The translations under genes and the position numbers were made by a program. The notes under the pieces were generated by a model that saw only the letters and a program-made list of their open reading frames with translations, did not search any database and had not been told where the DNA came from. 64,000 nucleotides of DNA from Xanthostigma xanthostigma. Its lineage: Eukaryota > Arthropoda > Insecta > Raphidioptera > Raphidiidae. Numbering within the stretch: the first letter of the stretch is position 1; each line of letters opens with the position of its first letter. Location: positions 36,653,501 to 36,717,500 of the forward strand of contig OY754465.1 of the NCBI GenBank assembly GCA_963575645.1, in the 5' to 3' direction. Below, piece by piece: positions 49,201 to 60,050 of this stretch.

Positions 49201-52200
49201 ATAATACAGTGACGCGGTGCGCATCATTCATAATCGATAATTCGAATGATCATTCGATTATAAAAACCGATTATTTCGATTCATTCGATTATTGAAATAT
49301 ATCGATTATGCCCAACACTAATTGTCTCTGTTTCCGAGCGTATATCTTTTATTTATGACGTAGTGTGACATTATGGTAAAACGAGCACCTAGCGAGTTTT
49401 TACAGTCAAACAAGTCATAAAATAATCACACACGAAATATACATATAGTATTTTTTGCATGTACCTCCAATAAAATAGCTCACTTTCACTTCATAGTAAG
49501 TAGGTATATATTTATATATCTGACAGTTGACATTTGGATTGTTTACAAAGACGACATCTACTTTACCGTCTCTGTTACCCATATGGATTTAAATGGCAAC
49601 TGACAGACATTGGTAAAATTGCATTTCTTTTTTACTTCACGCACTAGTCATTTTATTACCGCTATACAGGCATGAAAAAAAGCTATTTTATAGGGGGTCG
49701 CCCAAAAAAGTAACTGTGATTCTCTTTCAAGAATTTACAATACACTGACCTTATAGCTTCAGGCTGTATATACATGTGAATATTGTATAATTCTACATTT
49801 GTACCTGTGCTATAATGTACAGTCTACCCACCTACCAGCGTTGTTCTGGCCTCAGGGAATACCGGGACTTTTCCCGGTGGGCCGTCGATCCTTCATGGGT
49901 CAGTCCGGTGTGGTTTGGATCTTTTTTTTCTTAGTTTCATGGTCACGTAGAGGCGTTTGACAATTTTCTCGGCAACTATTTAGGTCCCAGACCGACCCTG
50001 CTACCTACAGTCAGTATAAGCTATTCGATCGAAGCCCGAAGCACCTAAAAGTACCGAGTGCTCGGTAGAAAATTACCGGGTACCCTAAATACTGTAAAGT
50101 AACGAGTTTTTACATCACTAGCTCGGAAAACCTCAATATGCGTACACACTGTTAAAGTCAGCCAGCCTCGTGTAAACAAAGCATTAGCAAGTGTTTTGTT
50201 ACATTTATAATTATGCAATATTTAATTAGATTTTTATCAAGATATTACAAAGTTAAAAGACGGGAAAACAACTGAAGAAAATACATTTTAATTAAATTCA
50301 AGGTGATTCCAAATTCATTTAATCATCCAAGTGTTAGACATCCTCATTATCTGGTAAAAATATAACATATTTCATAAAATAATCTTTCAATCACCTGATG
50401 TCCTTGAAACTATTGATTTTCAATTTTTTAATGTTTTTTTTCTAACATATGTACCTATACCTACATACCCAATTTAATAATAAGAAATAAGTGTACAGAA
50501 GTTTTGAATTAACGGCTGTTAATATGAAGTTTAAATCATTTTAGGTGTCAAATAATAGTAGTCAGAGAGAAATCAAAAGAAAGCTGTATTTGGATCTTCC
50601 AAAAAGAGGTCCACATGCATTTACAAAGTTCATTGAAGTATTGAGACAAACTGGGCACACAGAATTGGTTGCGTTGTTGAATTCGTCCGAAAATGGAAAT
50701 ACGGTCACATCATCCACAAATTCCACAACAAATATTGTCAACACAGAACCGCAAGGGTGTCATACCCGTCTTTTACAGTTGGCAAAACCAGAATATAGCT
50801 CAATTAATATTGAACAATTAGAACAGATAGCATCTGCAGCATCCCCTGATATTGAATTTAAACTTAATCTGTCGACAGAACCCTTGAATATAGTCGTTAA
50901 AAAAGCTAAAGATTTCTGTGTTACTAAAAAAAGTAAAGTTCTTCCGTATCCAATGTATAGTAAGAAGAGAGGAATTTTATTTTTGATAAATAATGTGAAA
51001 TTTCATGACAACGAAAGACATAAATTTAGAACAGCTGCTGACATTGATCAAAAAAACATAGTCGAGTTGTTTCGGCAGTGTGGATTTGATGTCACAAATC
51101 AACACGAGAATTTGACACTACGAGTAAGTATAAACGATTGATTTCATCATTTCAGTGTAAGTTTTTATGTTCGAGCGTTAGAAGTTATACTTCTTTGGCG
51201 TAATTAAAAACTTATTTTTGATTTGCATGCAAATAATTTATTGAAGTAATGTAATAAACGAACTGGGGTGAGATTAGCATAAAATATACAGGTAGTAGAC
51301 GCTCCGCGCATGCGAACATGATCTCTGCCATATTCTGTCCTCCACTACTACATGGCGAAGGCAAGTCCATTAGTGTAAGTATTGATTAAAATATTTAAAT
51401 AATTTTAATAAACGGTGTAAGTCAGTAATCTCTATCTTTCTATTCTGCGAGAAACTCTATACTGTTAATTGTGATGTTACATCGTAAAAATTCACCTCAT
51501 TATTTTTTCATAACGCGCCAAAAGAAGTATAACTTCAATTAAATATCTTAGTAGTCTATCATTGGGGTGTTATTTGAAACGGTTTCTCTTAAAGATCTTC
51601 AAATTATTATTTTTTTTCAGAATCTTATGTCACGCAGTTTTGATATTTTCCTGAAAACGCATCTCGAAAACTGATTCCTCATCTGTAATTTCAAAACTAG
51701 TATAGCTAAAATTTAAATCGTTTTTTTTTTATTAATTGAATAGTTAAAATTTCTAAAAAAACTATAGTAGTGTTAGAGATATGCATGTCGTAGGTCGTAG
51801 GGAATTGGGGTAATCAGTCATTCTTTGTAAAGCCTAGGCATTCTTCATAGAGCTGATAAAGACTGCAATAAATTGATTATTACTGTATGTGACTGAAAAT
51901 TCCCATTATTTCAAAGTACTGGGAAATAAAGTAACGATGCACACGATGCATGTTACCCGACAGTCCCTGAAATGACGGGAAGTTTCAGTCAAATCCAGTA
52001 AGTCGGCTTTATGGGGAATAATAATAATATATATTGCCACATGTAAAGAAAAATCAATACAATATTGACATTGTCATCATGAACATAGTAATACTTAAAC
52101 GACAAATTCACCAACACTATAAAAGCATTTCTCTGTCAAAAACTGTTTTACTTTTAAAATTGTTTAAAACTTGTATATCTTTTTAAGAATTTGGCAAACT

Positions 52201-55200
52201 GTTATATAGCCGTAGTTCCATACAAGGAGAATTTTTTCTAAACGACATCAAATTTTGTTTAATGCCTAAACTTAACATAGAATGACAGATTACGACGAAT
52301 ACCTACGACACGCATATACTTTATAAAAAAGTTATTATGATATATCCAACAGCTATAGCTTTTGAAATTCAGCCAATAATATGGTTGATGGTGTGGACAG
52401 TGGAACCCTCGGTGCTCGAGTCTAACTTATACTTATTTACAAATATTAAGAGCACTGTGGTTGAACCTAAAATAAAAAAATAAAGAATAGTTACTTCTTA
52501 CCACAACAGTTTTATTAGCGGATGTATTTTTCGGGAGCTATGCTCTCATCTTCAGCAAACACTAAACTGTTTAGTGTTTGCTGAAGATGAGAGCATAGCT
52601 CCCGAAATGTACATCCGCTAATAAAACTGTTGTGGTAAGAAGTAACTATTCTTTATTTTTTTATTATACTTATTTGTTTTTTCGATATGACTTAACAAAT
52701 ATAACATTAGAACTGTTCACAAAAAATATATTGCTAATGATAAGAAAACAAAGGCATTTGCCTAATCGCGTTCTGTATTTATTTTAGGAAATGGAACGAA
52801 AGATTCAAGCATTTTCAGATGATTCAAACCGTGCTTTGGACGGAGTTGATTGTTGTGTTGTTGTTGTCATGTCTCATGGCGGTCATGGTGATAGTAATTC
52901 CAGCACAGTTGTTTCAGTTGATGATTATGAACTTTCAACAGAATGGATTATAGATCAGTTCAATTCCTCAAATTGTGTCTTGTTGCAAAGTAAACCAAAG
53001 ATATTCATCTTTCAGACATGCAGGTAAATACATAATTGGGGTTTTTTTAATGATTTTTTAGGTTAAAAAAAAAGATCACATCCAAGTCTTATAACTTTTT
53101 TTTATTTTTTACAAAATAATAAAAATTAGTGATGAATATATTCGCATATTTTTTGCCATTCGCATTTTCATTCGCAAAATTATTTTTAACCTTGCAATTA
53201 TATCTTTTATTCAACATAAAGGTAATAAAGATTTAGACTTAGTATTAATAATCAACCTAGTATCCAGAACCACTACAAATTCGCGTTTATCGGCGACAGA
53301 TACTTGCATCTGCATTCACGAATGTTTAGAAACTGACATTCGTTACATTATTAATGAAAATGTTATATTGAAAAATTAATATTTAAACTAAGTTCCGATG
53401 ATGGGTCTAAAGAATTTGAACAATCACGAATACTGTGATACATTTTTGAAAGAAATAATGAACAATATGTTATTAATTATATCTGTGGCTTAAAAAATGC
53501 TTCTTTTAGTTTTTCAGTATTATTTATGATCTTGTATCATTAAAAAAATGTTTTTTTTTTTTTTAAATAAAAACCGAATTATATAGACACTCAAAGAGGC
53601 ACAGTTCAAGCATTCCTCTAATTGATTTTTTTTTTTATTTAAGGGGTAGTATATGGGATTATGGAACAACACCCACTCGTCCAAATGTTCGCGTGGAAGC
53701 CGATGGAGGAATAGGATTAAAACGTAAAATACGAACTGGTGATGATATGTTAATAGGTTATTCTACAATACCTGGTTAGTATTTATACAATTTTTAATTT
53801 GAGATTATTGTTTCAAAACAAAATAGCAACTTTCATAAATTGCGGTGTTGTCAAACATTTAAATGTTCATAAATATCAAAGCGGCAAACTCAACTGAACA
53901 TATTATAAATTATTTGTTTTGTGGTTTAAAAAATTGAGAGAGTGGTATGGAGTTATTTTAAGTTTTAAAAAAATATTTTGAGTCAACTAATCAATGGCGC
54001 ATTATTTGCATTAAACTTTCATATACGATGAGAAAAGAACGCATGCATTTTTGCATGGAAAAAAGTAGAATGATAGATATTGCTGTGTCTAATTAAAAGT
54101 ATAAACATAACATTATGATTGTCGATTGGAGTGGAAGTAGTAGTTGGGGTAAGAAGAAAAGAAAACAACTGCGATACCAGTATAGATCATTTTAGAAATT
54201 TCCATTGTCTGAACACTTTTCAAAAAAATAAATATTTAGGCATTTAACGACAGTAAGAATATTTCATAATGCGGGAAAACGCGGAAATTTGTGAATTTTT
54301 TATTAGAAACTTTACACATCTACATAAAAATGGACTGCTAGTATACCACTGTGCATAAGTGGACATTATAGGCGTATGCAGGATCCTGAAATTAGGGGTG
54401 CCAAGGATATGGATAGAGAATAATAACGATAATGATCTTAATCCCAGACATTGAGAAAGAAAGACAGAAGGAAAGATAACCCACAAATCTGTATATGCTC
54501 TGGTTAGAGCACCTTCATTATTAAAAAATATTTTTTTACAAGTGCCTAGTTTAATTGAGGGTGCTAATTTATATACATTTGTACATCTATGGTGGACACA
54601 GTGATACGTGGTGGGCACATATTCATCTCTGTGACTTTTTCTTAGCTACAAATCGTTCATTTCCCTATGCACAATCCCTTGGTTTATTGGATATAATACT
54701 ATAGTAGAACCTTGATAAGTTAAAGTTCAAGGTAAACGTTGAAAAATTTAAGTTATCGAGTTTTTTACTTATCGAGAGTCGAAGTTAGAGAGATTTTGGA
54801 AGATCTATTTTTAACTTAATGAGGTTCGAAACTGAGCGGTAACATCTATTCTCCTTGAACCACTTTTCACTGCTTCGATTGCTCTTAACTTGTCTGAATC
54901 ACTCGTTAATTAATATTTCATGCACACAGCAATACGTAAAGCTATTTAGTGAAAGACTGAAGTGAAAATTAATAAAGTTCTTGCAAAACCTTTTGTTTGT
55001 ATACTTATTCACGATGACTCACTAATAATACTTAAAGTTAATGAGGTTACCAAAATAATATTTAAGTTATCGAAGGCCAACGCTCAAAATATTTGGCTTT
55101 GAGGGGAAGGGAATTCAAATAGAGATGCGCGAATCCGAGATGTTTTTACAATCGAAACAATCGCAATCGTTCATAATAACAATCGAGTCCACAATCGACT

Positions 55201-56459
55201 CGGAGTTTGATTTTACAATCGAGATGTTCGATTGTTCAAGTCGATTATTTGCCACATAGGTTATAGCAATAGCATCGAATGCGAAAACATATTATAATGA
55301 TAATATTATAGTCGTGATTCAAACGTATAATATACAGACTGATTTTTAAGTTCATTTATTTTTTTTAACGTGTAGAAATCAAACAGACGAATAACTATTT
55401 TTATTAAAACATCAATATAAGAGGGAAATAACCTTTCAAAGTTTAAATACAATTTTCAAATTTTATCTAATTTTGAGATCGGCCCTGTCGTTATATTATG
55501 TCACTATGGAAATATGTTATGGCATTATCAAGTATAGTGGTGCCTATTTGAAACTGACATGTTTATTGATGTATTTTTGAGAGAATTGTTTGTGCCTCAA
55601 TTATTTTTGAACTCATGTTTTTAAACGATAATGAACTAGTGGACATGTTATTAATTTAGAACAATTTCTTTGAAAACTTGATAATTACAACAAATTTCCA
55701 TAGTGACATAACATAACGCCAGGACCGACTTCAAAATTTAATTATATTTTGAAAGCCTGTTTTTCTTTTATTTTTGAATTTTGATAAAAAATTTACTTGA
55801 AGTATTTGTTCGTCTATTTGATTTCTAAACGCTGTTAAAAAAGAATTAACTTAAAAATCACCTATTTATATGCTAGCAGGTAGCCGACTGACTTCCACGT
55901 GACTCATGATTCACAGTCGGCACTGTTACACTGTATGATTGTACAATCGACCATGGGACTCGATGACATTTGTTGTGTGATGAACGATTGTATGTGGCTC
56001 TTGACACTGCACGACTACGATTCACTCGGTCTCGATGAACTATGAAACAATCGAGTCCAAGTGACAATCATCGAGAATCATCGAGATGTTTGAACAATCG
56101 AGACAATCGACTAAAACATCTCGTCATCGCACAACACTAAATTCAAATATTTTTTAAGTTACAGAGGTTTTTAACTAATCGAGGTTCTACTGCACATATA
56201 TGTTGATAATTGCACCAAGCTTTTTCTTTTAGGTTATGTATCTCATCGTGACCTCATACTTGGAAGTTGGTATTTACAAACAATGTGTAAAGTGTTCATG
56301 GAGCATGCGCATGACACTCACGTGGAAGAAATGCTTCGAATGGTTGATTCAGAATTACGCGATGTCATTTCAGAGAAATATTCCATGCAAACATCTTCTT
56401 ATGAAAATCGTGGATTTCGACCTTGCTATTTACATCCGGGACTATACAAAGATCAGTGA
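46290..56459 (+). CDS. Dronc: CARD-containing initiator caspase (Dronc / caspase-9-like), five exons
   Basis: Exons 46290-46421, 50545-51123, 52788-53023, 53644-53774 and 56233-56459 give 434 residues with consistent phases. Residues 1 to about 93 form a CARD (HRNIIKTNYIELISKTDLNRLL ... PHAFTKFIEVLRQTGHTELV in short form); such domains bind the Apaf-1/Dark apoptosome. The catalytic His267 is in SHGGHGD and Cys315 in FQTCRG, where QACRG is canonical; Drosophila Dronc itself has PFCRG. RPNVRVEAD could be the large/small subunit cleavage region, followed by GYSTIPGYVSHRD and the small subunit. The length matches Dronc (about 450). The start is the first ATG and fits the CARD. Introns 1, 2 and 4 hold many transposons. 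It could be called caspase-2/9-like; the CARD plus one caspase domain per gene makes Dronc orthology likely. Confidence 0.9.
46836..46999. mobile_element. hAT MITE in Dronc intron 1, copy 1
   Basis: CAGGGTCGGTCTGGGACC ... CAGACCGACGCTG ends, with flanks ACTTGGCG (46828-46835) and ACTTGGCA (47000-47007). 164 bp. Same family as 49836-50000, opposite orientation. Confidence 0.85.
47241..48334. repeat. Large imperfect palindrome with THAP-like arm sequence
   Basis: 47241-47600 mirrors 47720-48334; the right arm has an extra about 250 bp (47942-48195) with GGTTCCCC-type inverted ends, i.e. a later insertion. Each arm, in frame away from the outer end, reads KTKRSGNACCV followed by (P/S)(D/G)C, like the start of a transposase THAP finger. 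Stops follow soon after. Confidence 0.7.
48335..48886. mobile_element. TIR element carrying a THAP exon
   Basis: CTAGGAAAGTATCTTT ... ACAGGCGAC at 48335-48388 is inverted at 48833-48886 (about 52 bp, about 88 percent). A THAP-coding exon lies between. Target duplication not found. P-element-like origin is an inference from THAP plus TIRs. Confidence 0.65.
48608..48758 (-). pseudogene. THAP zinc-finger exon of a degenerate transposase
   Basis: ATG 48758 to a splice donor (AAGG|GTAATT, 48608): 50 codons beginning MVKKLSNRKCCVVDCKD and containing LQFHRFPGF, the two C2CH cysteines and the FHRFP block of THAP fingers. No downstream exon with the His/AVPTF part is recognised inside the TIRs, so the gene is internally deleted. 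It sits antisense in Dronc intron 1. Confidence 0.65.
48896..49320. mobile_element. hAT MITE with perfect 8-bp TSD
   Basis: TAGTGTTGGGCGATTATGAA ... GCCCAACACTA ends; ATTGTCTC on both sides (48888-48895; 49321-49328). The 425-bp interior is rich in ATTCGATTAT-type short repeats. Confidence 0.92.
49836..50000. mobile_element. hAT MITE in Dronc intron 1, copy 2
   Basis: CAGCGTTGTTCTGG ... GGTCCCAGACCGACCCTG, flanks CCACCTAC (49828-49835) and CTACCTAC (50001-50008). Inverted relative to 46836-46999. Confidence 0.85.
51124..52485. other. Dronc intron 2, unassigned part
   Basis: AT-rich intron sequence; no exon or repeat I can name. Confidence 0.5.
52486..52665. repeat. Near-perfect palindrome with hammerhead-like cores
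   Basis: Arms of about 85 bp centred near 52572 with almost no spacer (AGTTACTTCTTACCACAAC ... inverse). The right arm (+) holds CTGAAGA (52581-52587), a GAGC/GCTC hairpin and GAAATGTAC; the left arm holds the mirror with GAAAAATAC. Confidence 0.9.
52575..52620 (+). ncRNA. Hammerhead-ribozyme-like core
   Basis: Same layout as at 806-850: CTGAAGA, a U, a stable hairpin, GAAA, then TGTA as possible cleavage triplet. Stem I pairing is only about 2 bp here, so activity is doubtful. Confidence 0.25.
55120..56139. mobile_element. hAT element nested in the above, perfect TSD
   Basis: TAGAGATGCGCGA / TCGCACAACACTA ends; AATTCAAA both sides (55112-55119; 56140-56147). Subterminal ACAATCGA-type repeats at both ends. 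Confidence 0.85.
55338..55865. repeat. Inverted repeat nested inside the hAT element
   Basis: TGATTTTTAAGTTCATTT ... AAATCAAACAGACGAATA is mirrored by TATTTGTTCGTCTATTTGATTT-type sequence ending AACTTAAAAATCA, about 200-bp arms with many mismatches. Confidence 0.7.
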
Positions 56460-57524
56460 CTTCCAAAAGTGCCTGTGATTTTATAGAAATGTAATAAGTT
56501 TTTATTATATATTTTTATTTTATTTTAAATATAATGACTCTTTTTTAATTATTTTTTTTTTTTTATTTATCCCCACTTCATTTTCATTTCACCATCAATT
56601 CTCCCTTTCCTGGCAAATTTATGGTGCCCGAAGCAATAAAAAAAAAGACAAGGTGTCATAGGATATTCAATTGGAACGAAGTCCTTTTCGTTATATAATA
56701 TTATGTATCGAATGACAAACAATGAAATAAATTAACGTTTGAAAGTCATTAAATTTTTTTTTTAATTTATGAAAATAAATATTTTCTTATTAATTATTAT
56801 GAAGATTCCCTGGGCCATATAATAATTATCTCGGAAACTATTCATTCAATTCACTTGAAATTTTCAGGGAGTATTTTCAAAACATCATACTATAAAAAAG
56901 CAAAAAAAAGAAGTCTGCGACCACTAAAATTCAAGAACCACATGATGGATTTAAATGAAATTTTTACAGCTTATTGAAGGCATAAAAAACAAGGACTTGA
57001 TCAAAGGATTTTTGTTTTGGTTGAAAACTTCGGCTTTTATAATAATCTGTCCTTGCAAATTCGGGTGTAAGCTTTTAGATGCCGCCATTTTATTAATTTA
57101 AAAAAAATATCTTCGACTAGGTCCTAGATTTACTATTAAACTAAAGACTTTTCTTTGTTTTATCGATTTTGGATGAACCAGCACAAAGTTATGATGGTCA
57201 CTGCAAAGCATTACCTACTTGTGAGAGGGGTCCAACAGATGGCTATAACTTTGACCAAAATTTTTTTTTCTTTTTGAAAATTTAGTGAAGTCAAGTTGAA
57301 ATATTATTAAATTTATAAAATAAATTTTGTCGAAAAAATTTTTTTTTTTTAATTTTTTCATGTCTCCGACTGCCCCTAGCCCCTTAAACAATATAAATAA
57401 ATATAAATAATTCGTTCCCCGCCCCAAAATATTTCTGATTTTCAATAATATAAAAAAACTAAATAAAAAAAAATCATTAAAATTGGAGTTGTTTCTGCGA
57501 AGTTCGAAGAAAAAGACTTCATTG
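56460..57524. other. Downstream of Dronc; no gene recognised
   Basis: AT-rich 3' flank; AATAAA candidate near 56635. 57470-57524 joins in frame to sequence after the hAT element (see 57525). Confidence 0.45.
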
Positions 57525-58450
57525 TAGGCTTGGGTAACTCAGATCTGAACCGGTTCAAAGAGCCGACTCCGACAGAAGATCCATGAGAGCCGGCTCACGT
57601 TTTTATGAGCCGACGGCTCAACGGATCCGCATAACTCAGTGAAACACTTAACACACGGAACCAGAAGTATCTGTCAGCTCAAATGACTCATGCATATGTT
57701 TGGCTATGCATTCTATATAGGTATACATTATACAACTATACAGTGTACTCACTATGCACTTGGCGGTCCAATACGACAGTGTCTCACTTAATTAAGTCAC
57801 AACTATTTAAAGTATTGTATTGCATATCGTAATATAATTAAGGGATGCTAATTTTTCATGTGTCGAGCTAAATTTCCTGTTGATCCTTTTGAAATTTTGC
57901 ACACAATGGAACAATATTTACATTTTGCAGTACTTTCGCTTAAATTTTGAAGATTTAGGCGAAAGTACTACAAAATGTAAATATTGTTCCATTATTATGT
58001 AAATATATGGTTCCACACTTCACTATATTTCCGGCTGCTCATTTTTTAAATAATGTATTATTAACAACCACGGATCACAAAAATTATTATGAACGCATAT
58101 GATACCCAAACAATACTTTAAATTTGTGTGTAAGTATATGGTTGAACTAGAATTCAAATTCAATAAATAATATATTTAGCTATTAGCATGTGATTGGTTA
58201 AGCAAATGCGTGGGAATCTGTAAAACCCCGCCTTATAATATGTGAGTCAGTCACTGGCATGATCACAGAACATACTGTTCTGTGGGCATGATATTAGGTG
58301 ATATGATTGACTTGACTCAACTAACTCAGTTGACTCGAATAACATATTCAGAACTCGGCTCTTTTTGAACCGGTTCAGGGAGCCGGCTCACATACGGGAT
58401 CCAGATGCAAAGATGCAGATCACTAAAAAGACCCGTTTGTGTCATCTCTA
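57525..58450. mobile_element. hAT-like element, perfect 8-bp TSD
   Basis: TAG-type ends with CTTCATTG on both sides (57517-57524; 58451-58458). GAACCGGTTCA and GAGCCGGCTC-type inverted subterminal blocks at both ends. Contains a small palindrome (57904-57995). Terminal inverted match is weak. Confidence 0.65.
57904..57995. repeat. Palindrome, arms about 40 bp
   Basis: AATGGAACAATATTTACATT ... is mirrored; spacer about 18 bp. Confidence 0.85.
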
Positions 58451-58458
58451 CTTCATTG

Positions 58459-59240
58459 ACGCGACTATAAAGAACTTTGTTCCAATTACACAAACTCTTA
58501 ATATAGGATCGAATGAAGAAATTACCCGACGAGTATTTCAATTTTTTATCAAAATATTTCTCCAATGGTTTTCAAATTAATGGGTAAAGGATAGTATTCA
58601 ATAAAACAACAATTAAAGTAAACTGCACTTTTATTTGGTTTGTGAGAATTTGAAATTTAAGCCAACAGAACGGTTGCGTTCATCAGATCTATTTATCAGT
58701 GAGCAATAACATTAGTGAAAAAAAATGACATTCATTTCATTGGTTGAATTACACCATCATAGCTTAATGCAGAAACTTCTAGTTATTTTGCCCCTCCAAA
58801 AACTATGAACAAATCGAAATTTTCAACGTTTGCAAGAAAAATAAAACATGAAAATGCCAAAAAATATTTCAAATTTTAAATACAAACATTTAAACAGTTT
58901 GATCACAAATCTGGGAAAGTCAAGGAATTTTTTATAGATCTATAGCAGTGATTCCCAAAGTGGTCTATATCAACCCCCAGGGGTCGACGACAACTTGCAA
59001 GGGGTCCATGTCAGCGGGAAAAAAATTGGGGGTCCATGAAATAAAAATGGGGGTCAACGATAGTGAATCTCTTAACAAGAAAAGAAACAAACTGGACATC
59101 GTTAACCGAAGAGATTTAAGAATGTTACTTATGCAGGGTTAATGATAGGACTTTCAACTCTAAATCTAGGCTTTAAACGTCATTTGAAAACAAATTACAT
59201 TCTTAAATCTACATTTTTAAAGCTAAAGAACTAAAAACTA
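58459..59240. other. Unassigned; possible hAT 5' end
   Basis: CAGTGATTCCCAAAGTGG at about 58946 is a typical hAT-type terminus, but the matching right end is not seen. Nothing else is recognised. Confidence 0.35.
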
Positions 59241-59315
59241 ATGAACCATTTAAAATGTCTGACACCTCGAATATGTTCGACATATTCGAGGTGTCAGACA
59301 TTTTAAATTGGTTCA
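59241..59315. repeat. Perfect short palindrome
   Basis: ATGAACCATTTAAAATGTCT ... CGAATATG is mirrored immediately, centre near 59278. Confidence 0.9.
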
Positions 59316-59763
59316 TGTTATTTGTCAGAGAACATTATTTTAGCGTTTTGGTTGAAGTTTTTAAGCTATCCAATTAAAAAAACAAACAGTATCTATAAAT
59401 TTTTACATGTCGTCAAAACGACATCTTTCGGAAAATTTAGAGGGAAAACGCCTCAAAATCAAGAAAAGTCATAGAGGAAATAGGTGTCAGACTAGGCCTA
59501 ATGAAGCTATATACAAAGTTTGGGGAGAGTATGTGTCAATAAAATTTTTGCCGACAGGCACTCTGACTATAAATAGTAAATATACATAGGTATGTATTTT
59601 ACTTACTCAAAGGTTCAGCGAGTTTATCGAGCACTGAACTCTAGCTGATGAGTGCTGCACCTGATGCATGAAGTAGTTTTTTTCGATCATGATATCCTTA
59701 ATTGTAAAATAAAAATAATAAAATTTTATAGTAGATAAGAACTTCTTTACAACTTGCTGGTTT

Positions 59764-60050
59764 TGTAATTAATATGAAATGAAATATAATAACCACGCAA
59801 GATAAATTAATTTATTGATAAATCAGGGGCGACATGTTTCGATGAGGTATCTCATCATTTTCAAGCTTAAAGCGTTTGACACAAAATCTAAAAGGTACAA
59901 TTTGTTACAAGCGGTTATTATAAGTTACAAAAATATACGAGTACGCTTTAAGCTTGAAAATGATGAGATACCTCAACAAAACGTGTCGCCCCTGATTTAT
60001 CAATGAATTAATTTATCTTGCGTGGATATTATATTTCATTTTATATTAAT
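59764..60050. repeat. Inverted repeat with degenerate hammerhead-like hairpin
   Basis: Arms of about 110 bp. On the minus strand of the left arm (59866-59830): TTGAAAA, T, GATGAG/CTCATC hairpin, GAAACATGTC, i.e. the same layout as the two palindromes at 331-912 and 52486-52665, but the CUGANGA core is mutated. Confidence 0.85.

Larger units (their letters stand above)
54701..56192. mobile_element. Tc1/mariner (pogo)-like element remnant in Dronc intron 4
   Basis: AGTAGAACCTTGATAAG at the left and, inverted, CAGTAGAACCTCGATTAG at the right, with further TTAAGTTATCGA-type repeats inside. Interrupted by the hAT MITE below. TSD not preserved; the superfamily is a guess from the ends. Confidence 0.45.

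Noticed and set aside
54244-54618. 124-codon minus frame in Dronc intron 4
   Set aside because: No recognisable domain; part resembles a dispersed repeat and composition is not coding-like.
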